Assembly: GCF_914768045.1 (NCBI RefSeq)
Contig: NZ_CAJZCD010000001.1
Span: forward strand, 248,001-312,000
Reading direction: 5' to 3'
From: Snodgrassella communis
GTDB taxonomy: Bacteria; Pseudomonadota; Gammaproteobacteria; Burkholderiales; Neisseriaceae
DNA length: 64,000 nucleotides
Position numbers and translations under genes: made by a program. Numbering within the stretch: the stretch's first letter is position 1; each line of letters opens with the position of its first letter. A model generated the notes under the pieces. It made no database searches, was not told the DNA's origin, and saw only the letters and a program-made list of their open reading frames with translations. Shown here piece by piece: positions 58,574 through 64,000 of the stretch.

Positions 58574-58762
58574 TTATATCTTTATATTATACTTGCACTG
58601 ACCAGTTTCTATTGCTGGTTCAAATATCCCACGTAAAGTTAAACCTTGGCTTAACCAGAAATAAGCTGCTTTTGCTGCATTCTGATGCCTTTTTTGATCC
58701 ATATTTCGCGTTGGCTCTACCATTGCTTTAAATAAGCACAATATAAATCTATTTTTTGACAA
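58574..58762 (-). CDS. Short open frame of uncertain status
   Basis: A 62-codon frame, KAAYFWLSQGLTLRGIFEPA and IETGQCKYNIKI at the end, upstream of copy 3 of the DFTI family. Its last 18 or so codons are also present before copy 2 (55486-55532), where the IS interrupts. It may be the tail of a toxin gene whose core has been lost. It has no good start or ribosome site. Confidence 0.3.
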   Translation of the reverse strand: MSKNRFILCLFKAMVEPTRNMDQKRHQNAAKAAYFWLSQGLTLRGIFEPAIETGQCKYNIKI

Positions 58763-58994
58763 TACCTCCGGCTACTACACCCTATGGTTCCATTATCATT
58801 CATATCACCCACCTACAACTGTAACAGTCCCCAATATAATCACTGTTAAAAAAATGATGGCCACAGTTTTTTCATTACCGATACCCAAATTTTAATATCC
58901 TTAATTAAACAAAATTCAAATTATAATCTTACTACCCACTAAAAAGTGTATGAGCTAATATAACCATCCCCCCCTGACAAAATCATTACCATAT
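58763..58994. other. AT-rich gap
   Basis: No supported gene. A minus-strand frame near 58900-58800 reads GNEKTVAIIFLTVIILGTVT, a hydrophobic stretch that soon meets stops. It may belong to a lost toxin or membrane protein. Confidence 0.35.
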
Positions 58995-59642
58995 CTAATT
59001 TTCACCATAAAGCTGATCTATTTTTTTATTGTATTCTATATAGTATTGTTTAAATTTTTCTTTATCCAATAATCTTTTATATAAATATGTTCGCCTATGA
59101 ATATTAAATAAAATATCTTTTCTACTGTAATTATTTAATTCCTTATCTTTTAGTTTTATTTCCCAATCTTTCAAAGTAAATAATTGAATTTTTTCTTCAT
59201 CAGACAACCTATTTAATTTTTTTATTAATGCAGCCTCTTTAAATTGGGAGATTAGCGTATAACGATAAATATCATTGCTATTTAGCTTATTTTTTTCTAA
59301 ATCTATTTTAAATTTTTCATTTCTTAAAATTATAAATGCATGTCGAGCAATGCAGTAGCGATGCGGTTTTTGCCAGTCAACTGGTCTACCTAACTGTTTA
59401 AGGTATTCATGTGTTTTAATATACCATTCTTCTTTGTCTTTTTTATTTTTATTAACAGCATCAATATAAAAATATGAATAAGCCTCAAAAGTATCCAACC
59501 TAAAAACTACAATAGTGATATACAGATTGTTTTTTTGATTGCTATCCTCTACATCAATAATAAAAGATTTAAAGAATTCATTCTTTCCTGGGCACAATCC
59601 TAATATGTCCCAGTGACAATGACCTATTAAATTTTCATACAT
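58995..59642 (-). CDS. Unknown 215-residue cytoplasmic protein (possible immunity protein)
   Basis: A complete gene with AAAGGA 7 bases before the ATG. The product opens MYENLIGHCHWDILGLCPGK, then IDVEDSNQKNNLYITIVVFR and EEWYIKTHEYLKQLGRPVDW; the second half is highly charged and helical (KIDLEKNKLNSNDIYRYTLI, KEAALIKKLNRLSDEEKIQL). No signal peptide or membrane helix is seen and no family is recognised. It lies downstream of the decayed Rhs toxin tip, the place where an immunity gene is expected. Confidence 0.55.
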   Translation of the reverse strand: MYENLIGHCHWDILGLCPGKNEFFKSFIIDVEDSNQKNNLYITIVVFRLDTFEAYSYFYIDAVNKNKKDKEEWYIKTHEYLKQLGRPVDWQKPHRYCIARHAFIILRNEKFKIDLEKNKLNSNDIYRYTLISQFKEAALIKKLNRLSDEEKIQLFTLKDWEIKLKDKELNNYSRKDILFNIHRRTYLYKRLLDKEKFKQYYIEYNKKIDQLYGEN

Positions 59643-59744
59643 GATTTATTCCTTTCAATTCATAAAAATAACAAATTATTAAATTTGATAAGTGTCATAT
59701 ATTAGAATTTTCTACCAACTATTATATATAATACTACTTTTATC

Positions 59745-59990
59745 TAGTCCTATGACTCAGAATCAGCTCTACTTAATAAAATTAAGTCACAATCGGGATA
59801 TGAATAATTAACTAACCCACCTCCGTGTGTTGCTATCACTATTCCTGTTTTACATACATCGGCAAATGATTCGTATTCAAAATCAAGAAAATATTATTTT
59901 TTTATCAAAACAACATATAAAAGTTCCTTCAAGCCCTTCACTAAAAGTGACTTTATCGCCTATTTTAATTTATCCACTAGCAGCATCTAT
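59745..59990 (-). pseudogene. Decayed third copy of the small 80-residue family
   Basis: On the minus strand the pieces IKIGDKVTFSEGLEGTFICC and FDKK are followed, after a frameshift, by EYESFADVCKTGIVIATHGG and GLVNYSYPDCDLILLSR. The first part also has a stop near its start. These match the proteins at 57463-57705 and 57114-57353. The gene is no longer functional. Confidence 0.7.
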
Positions 59991-59999
59991 ATCTTTATA

Positions 60000-60390
60000 T
60001 TTATTCCAAAAGAATTTTCAGTTTGGATTTTAATTTGTTTTGAAGAGATGATAATGATCTTTCTTAAAAGAATAATGTGGTTTTGCAGGAGGAAAAATAT
60101 CAAGTTGATAAAAAATTGTATCTACAAGAATTTTTCCCTGATATAGTCCTGCATGGAGGACACTTTTTTTAACTTTGCATTCCGCATCAGTATTTACCTT
60201 TTGTTCAACGTTTTCTCATTCAGACTCAACAGATTTAGCCATCCCGTACGCACCCATACCAAGCCCGACAACGTTACCCACAATTGCACCAATTAAAGCA
60301 TCCAGAGGCTCTCCAACTGATCCTCCTACTATAGCACCTATACCAGTAGTGTCTAACCCTGTTGGATCTATCTTTTTATAGGCTTTCCCC
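60000..60390 (-). pseudogene. Decayed Rhs C-terminal toxin tip after a DPTGL junction
   Basis: The minus strand reads GKAYKKIDPTGLDTTG, the usual Rhs core end, and then a glycine-zipper stretch (GIGAIVGGSVGEPLDALIGA, IVGNVVGLGMGAYGMAKSVE). A TGA interrupts the frame at ESE*ENVEQ, after which come LHAGLYQGKILVDTIFYQLD and PAKPHYSFKKDHYHLFKTN. The His/Lys-rich end looks like a nuclease-type active region, but I cannot name the toxin family. It is broken by at least one stop. Confidence 0.65.
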
Positions 60391-60399
60391 TAATATATA

Positions 60400-60860
60400 G
60401 ATAAATATTTAACTCGCCATTCAATGTTTTATCTGTACTGGCCGCTGTAAGGCATCATAGCAGTTGGTTTGTTCTGCCTATGGATACGTGATGCTGGCCA
60501 GGTTACCATCGGTATCATAGCTGTATTTCAGGTTTTGTTTGGGGTGGCCATAGCTGATTGTTTCCTGCACTACTCGGCCTAATGCATCGCACTGATAGTT
60601 GAAGTGGCTATTGGTGTGGTCACTCTGCTGTACGTCTATCAGCTAGTTGTTGGCGTTATATTGGTAGTTGACTGTCTGTTCGGCATTGTCTTCTTCTGCG
60701 ACGATGTAGTTTTGCTGGCTGATGTTGCCAGCGGCATCGTATTGATACTGTACGCGATTTCCATTGGTCTGTTTCTGCTTTATGAGCTAATTGATATTGT
60801 TGTAGCTGTATTCCACATTATTGCCCAGTGTTTTGATTTCTTTGGTCAAGTTATTTCCCT
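60400..60860 (-). pseudogene. Rhs/YD-repeat remnant D, upstream of the toxin tip
   Basis: On the minus strand nearly one frame with a few stops reads NNVEYSYNNINQLIKQKQTN, GNRVQYQYDAAGNISQQNYI, FNYQCDALGRVVQETISYGH and YSYDTDGNLASITYP. These are unmistakable YD repeats (YQYDAAGN, CDALGR, YSYDTDGN). It joins the DPTGL junction to its left. The plus-strand open frame at 60604-60951 is only its shadow. Confidence 0.85.
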
Positions 60861-61113
60861 AGTTATAAACGAAAAGAATTTAACAAAAAAACTTTATAAT
60901 CAATTGGCTATTAATTATTTTAATAGAATATCTATTATAGATAAATATTAATCTATTTATTTAAAACTATATCTTAAATATGTTTAATAATATCTAATAT
61001 AGGATTTAAACAAATAATTTTAAAATCGATTTATTATCATATAAAATTTATTACATATTTTATAATTTTATCAATTGTACAAAAGGCTTTGTTTAATTAA
61101 ATTTTATGCTATT
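60861..61113. other. Very AT-rich gap
   Basis: No coding signal, hairpin or tRNA found between rhs remnant D and the lipoprotein gene. Confidence 0.5.
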
Positions 61114-61560
61114 TTACTTTTTGCATAAATTAGGATCTATATTCTGTGCATATACGAGCATATATCTATTTTTTGTAGATAATTCACCTATAATATACCA
61201 ATTTTGGCGTAGCTCTTTCCAAATATTATATTCTGAATACATGCACCATCCTCTATTTATTTTTTTATCCATTTTCTTTAAATGTGCCATTTGAGCACTA
61301 TTTAGATATAATTGTTCTTTGTTTTCTATTTTATTATTTAAGGTAAAATAAACTTTAAGTTCATTTGTTTCAATATCAGTTTTAACATAAATATTTCTAG
61401 ACTCCTTTGGAAAGTTTTCTGGTAACCAACTATTCACACCAGCGTCAGGTAAAATATCTGTATATTTTTCATAATATGTTACATTTGATGAATCCAAAAG
61501 ATCACATCCATAAAGAAAAAATCCATATAAAAATAACAGTTGTGTATAAGATTTTACCAT
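61114..61560 (-). CDS. Lipoprotein of unknown function (possible immunity protein)
   Basis: A 148-residue protein with a signal peptide ending in the lipobox LYGC. The mature part has ILPDAGVNSWLPENFPKESR, NIYVKTDIETNELKVYFTLN, and a Trp/Tyr-rich end (GWCMYSEYNIWKELRQNWYI). Its ATG overlaps the stop of an upstream frame as TAATG, indicating translational coupling with a gene now cut off by an IS. A lipoprotein directly after a truncated toxin-like gene suggests immunity, by position only. Confidence 0.6.
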   Translation of the reverse strand: MVKSYTQLLFLYGFFLYGCDLLDSSNVTYYEKYTDILPDAGVNSWLPENFPKESRNIYVKTDIETNELKVYFTLNNKIENKEQLYLNSAQMAHLKKMDKKINRGWCMYSEYNIWKELRQNWYIIGELSTKNRYMLVYAQNIDPNLCKK

Positions 61561-61677
61561 TATAAATATCCTTCATTTTCTAATATTTTCATTGTTTTCT
61601 TATAGTTTAGATTAAGGAATTTCCTACATCTATCTTGCCAACTAACATCAACAGGACAACTTAATCAATAATCATTT
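61560..61677 (-). pseudogene. 3' remnant of a gene cut off by the decayed IS copy
   Basis: On the minus strand the last 35 or so codons, LSCPVDVSWQDRCRKFLNLN and YKKTMKILENEGYL, end in TAATG with the lipoprotein start. The frame runs straight into the IS end at 61678, so the rest is gone. Probably a toxin or effector tail. Confidence 0.55.
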
Positions 61678-62897
61678 TGGAATGGCAACACCTATTCAAA
61701 CAACAAAACTAAGGGGTAGCCGTTTGTTAAATTCTACCTCGGGCAAATAGCCTAACAATGAATGTAACCGTTTATGATTGTATCAATAAGTATAAGCCAT
61801 AAGGACTTGTTGTCATTCTTCGGTTATCATGAATTTTTTCCCTTTAACAAATTCAGTTTTAATGCTTTTAAATACTGCCGCCGCATTGTTACACGGACAT
61901 CCTTTTTTACTCAGTGCACATTGTATACTATATGCGTTGAAACATTTATCTAGCAACTAATTATCAAACTCCTTTCCTCTATCTGAATGAAACAGATGTA
62001 ATGATGACAGCGGTTGCTTAATCTAACTTAGTGCAGACATCACTAAATCTGCTGTTTTATGTTGTCCTACACTATAACCGGCAATCTGTCGGTTAGATAA
62101 ATTCAGTAGTACACATAAATAATTCCAGCAATGGTTAACACGAATATAGCTTAAGTCTGCCGCTATAATCTACTGTTTGGTACCTACATCAAATTGACGC
62201 TGTAAATGATTAGCTGTGACTGCACTATTGCTTGCTATCTGATACCCTCGATAACGTTTAATCGTATACTTTGATACCAATGATAGCGACTTCATTACTC
62301 GGGCAATGTAACGACGAGAAACACTGATACCTGCTTGTTGTAAAGCAAAACGAATGCGTCTGGTTCCATAGGATTGATAGCTGCGTTTAAAAATAGTCAA
62401 TATTTTATCGGCGTAATGGGCAATCAATTTCCGTTTAGGGGTTTTGCACTGATAATAGGGATAATGTCTGGATATCCCTAAGCAGCGACATAATGCCGCT
62501 ACAGCATAACGATGCTGGTTTGCTTTCAGGATTTTGATTTTCGTGCCATTATCAGTGCAGCCTGCTTTAGGATATCGTTTTCCATCCGTAGCTGCTTAAG
62601 CTCTTTTCGTAAAGCAATTAGTTCATTTTCTTCTGGCGTGCGATTATCTTTGGTCTTAAAAGAACCGCTTTGACTAGATTGGCTTATCCAGCGGTCTAAA
62701 GCGGAAAGTATTAAATCGTACTGCCTGACCAGCTCACTGCTCGATTTTCTCTGCTAATCAAGTTTAATCATTTATGCTTTGAAATCAGTACTAAAAGTGC
62801 ATCGTGCGCGTTTTAGTTGATTCATCGTTTTTTCTTTTTAGTTGTTAAGTTTACCTTACCCCCTAAAAAAGTTGTATGAATTAGTGTAGCCTATCTA
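61678..62897 (-). mobile_element. IS3-family insertion sequence, decayed second copy in inverse orientation
   Basis: Same ends and length as the copy at 55533-56758, but on the minus strand. The transposase frames are broken by stops: only an 85-codon piece (62170-62427) remains open in the orfB part, identical to the intact copy there. The orfA part near 62540-62830 also has stops. The outer repeat has decayed from TGGA to TAGA. Flanks TTT and ACA give no target duplication. Confidence 0.85.
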
Positions 62898-63151
62898 ACA
62901 CTCAATGGCACTGATTTAGATTTACGTTTGCATGAAAGAAACATCACAGAAATAGATTTAACAGGTGTATGTACCGACATCTGTATTTACATACAGCCGT
63001 TGATGCTTATAACTTTAATTATAAAATAGTAATTTATCAACATGTCGTTGCCCGTTTTGATCCCACAGGATACTACTGGGTTTTAAAACATTTTCAAAAT
63101 AATTTAGAAACCGGCATAATCCAATCATTCAGATTAGTTCATAAATTATGA
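62898..63151 (+). pseudogene. 3' remnant of an isochorismatase-family cysteine hydrolase
   Basis: The plus strand reads NGTDLDLRLHERNITEIDLT and GVCTDICIY, then a frameshift, then HTAVDAYNFNYKIVIYQHVV and WVLKHFQNNLETGIIQ to a TGA. LxGVCTDIC with HTAxDAYN is the active-site Cys region of the nicotinamidase/isochorismatase family. The N-terminal half is absent because the IS copy borders it, and no matching 5' piece is seen on the other side of the IS. Confidence 0.75.
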
Positions 63152-63180
63152 TAATAAACAAACAGCCAGATTATTTAGAT

Positions 63181-63208
63181 ATAAAAAAACCTCACCAATG
63201 TGAGGTTT
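63181..63208 (-). terminator. Terminator of the tRNA-Asn/tRNA-Lys transcript
   Basis: AAACCTCAC (63187-63195) and GTGAGGTTT (63200-63208) pair perfectly over a 4-base loop. The minus strand continues with TTTTAT. Confidence 0.85.
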
Positions 63209-63237
63209 AATTCACCTTACCATAAAGTAAGGATTTT

Positions 63238-63313
63238 TGGTGGGTCGTGAGCGATTCGAACGCTCGACCAACGGATTAAAAGTCCGCTGCTCTACCGACT
63301 GAGCTAACGACCC
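63238..63313 (-). tRNA. tRNA-Lys (anticodon TTT)
   Basis: On the minus strand the sequence begins GGGTCGTTAGCTCAGTCGG, has anticodon loop ACTTTTAAT, T arm GAGCG-TTCGAAT-CGCTC, acceptor end ACGACCC, discriminator A and encoded CCA. All stems close. Confidence 0.97.
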
Positions 63314-63315
63314 TT

Positions 63316-63391
63316 TGGCTCCCCGACCAGGGCTCGAACCTGGGACCTGCGGATTAACAGTCCGTCGCTCTACCGACTGAGCTATCAGGGA
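63316..63391 (-). tRNA. tRNA-Asn (anticodon GTT)
   Basis: On the minus strand TCCCTGATAGCTCAGTCGG starts the molecule. The anticodon loop is CTGTTAA, the T arm CCAGG-TTCGAGC-CCTGG, the acceptor end TCGGGGA, then G and CCA. It is 2 bases upstream of tRNA-Lys in the same transcript. Confidence 0.97.
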
Positions 63392-64000
63392 AAGGAAGAG
63401 CGCATTATAGAGACCGTTATTCAGTTCGTCAAGCGTTTTCAGCTACCCTATCTCTAAAATAGGCTATAAATAATGCAAACCTTTGGTAATCTTATATATT
63501 TAATTGCAATGATTGCTTTGGTTCTATTAATTGCATTTTTAAATATATTTCATTTGTTTTATTTTCTATTCCACCCCCCCTCTATTTTGTCTCAAATCTA
63601 GTGTAATGTTGCTCCGTTTTATGCGTATCAAGAGGATAGCGTATAGATTTATTCGGTCTTACCGCATACTTCTTGATAACTATAAAAATGAGTAATAGTC
63701 AAGACAACTTAGACAATAAAAATTTTGTTTTGCTGTTTAAGGTAGAGAGCAATTGCTACCGTGCTTCTTTCTAAGATGATTGATGAGTTATTTCTTATTT
63801 TCTTTGTGCAATTTTTTTTGCGTCCATGTGCAAATTTCTGCACCGTCTCCAGTATAAATTGATTGAATTCATTATTAATTTATTATTAATAATCAATATA
63901 TTATATTTTTATTCTTATGAATCAAATATGGTATACGAATTGCAATAGCAAAGTAGCTATGCTTAAGCATAGATGAATATTTAACGTGCAACAAGGAGTC
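63392..64000. other. Non-coding region leading to a gene beyond the right edge
   Basis: About 600 AT-rich bases without an open frame. Near the end lies a perfect 16-base palindrome CTATGCTTAAGCATAG (63957-63972), and AAGGAG (63993-63998) forms a ribosome site for a plus-strand gene that starts just outside the window. An imperfect repeat, ATTATTAAT and ATTAATAAT, lies near 63871-63893. The tRNA promoter must also be here, on the minus strand. Confidence 0.6.

Noticed and set aside
60604-60951. Plus-strand open frame of 115 codons with hydrophobic composition
   Set aside because: It is the complement of clear YD repeats on the minus strand; the hydrophobic look is an artefact of reading those repeats backwards.

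Overview
The window looks like a chromosome segment of a betaproteobacterium of the family Neisseriaceae, probably a Snodgrassella-like or related host-associated species. Three points support this: the misR/misS two-component pair and a PglL-type O-oligosaccharyltransferase; DNA uptake sequences of the AGGCTGCCTGAA dialect, including a perfect inverted pair used as a terminator at 38266-38305; and moderately AT-rich DNA. The genus is an inference.

Layout. 1-12.5 kb holds housekeeping genes: a truncated MidA-type methyltransferase, a cytosolic 5'-nucleotidase, an old-yellow-enzyme reductase, ybaK, ridA and argJ, then the phosphatidylethanolamine genes psd and pssA around hflX, ubiB, a HugZ-like haem gene behind a Fur-box-like site, and obgE. 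12.7-16.5 kb has rpmA and rplU behind a consensus sigma-70 promoter, a small secreted protein, ispB and tRNA-Arg(CCT). 16.5-21.1 kb is an AT-rich island directly after that tRNA. It encodes a four-gene minus-strand operon: a nuclease-like effector, an ABC-3C middle component, a DUF3732-type ABC ATPase and a YejK/NdpA nucleoid-associated protein. I read it as an ABC three-component conflict or defence system. 21.5-32.9 kb carries fhs, tal, the LPS cluster kdsD-kdsC-lptC-lptA-lptB with rpoN and hpf, a TerC/CBS protein and engB. 32.9-33.8 kb is a decayed PoNi-like immunity gene. 34-44.6 kb holds misSR, pglL, tatABC and the histidine genes. 44.8-49.6 kb has phoH, a frameshifted DUF6678-like gene, an SDR, an AcuI/YhdH reductase with two palindromic operators, maf and a lipoprotein.

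49.8-53.2 kb is a compact DNA-damage operon. It encodes a long UmuD-like self-cleaving protein, a DnaQ-type exonuclease/GIY-YIG fusion and UmuC. A palindrome sits on the promoter and may be an auto-operator; this would suit a lineage without LexA.

53.2-63.2 kb is a graveyard of polymorphic-toxin (Rhs/YD) modules on the minus strand. It contains at least four rhs core fragments, a decayed toxin tip after a DPTGL motif, duplicated small genes that may be immunity genes, and two IS3-family copies in opposite orientation, one intact and one decayed. One membrane protein family occurs three times in the window, once beside obgE and twice here; one copy is frameshifted in a poly-A run. The region ends at tRNA-Lys and tRNA-Asn.

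Most calls rest on motif recognition by eye from translated sequence; no database search was run.
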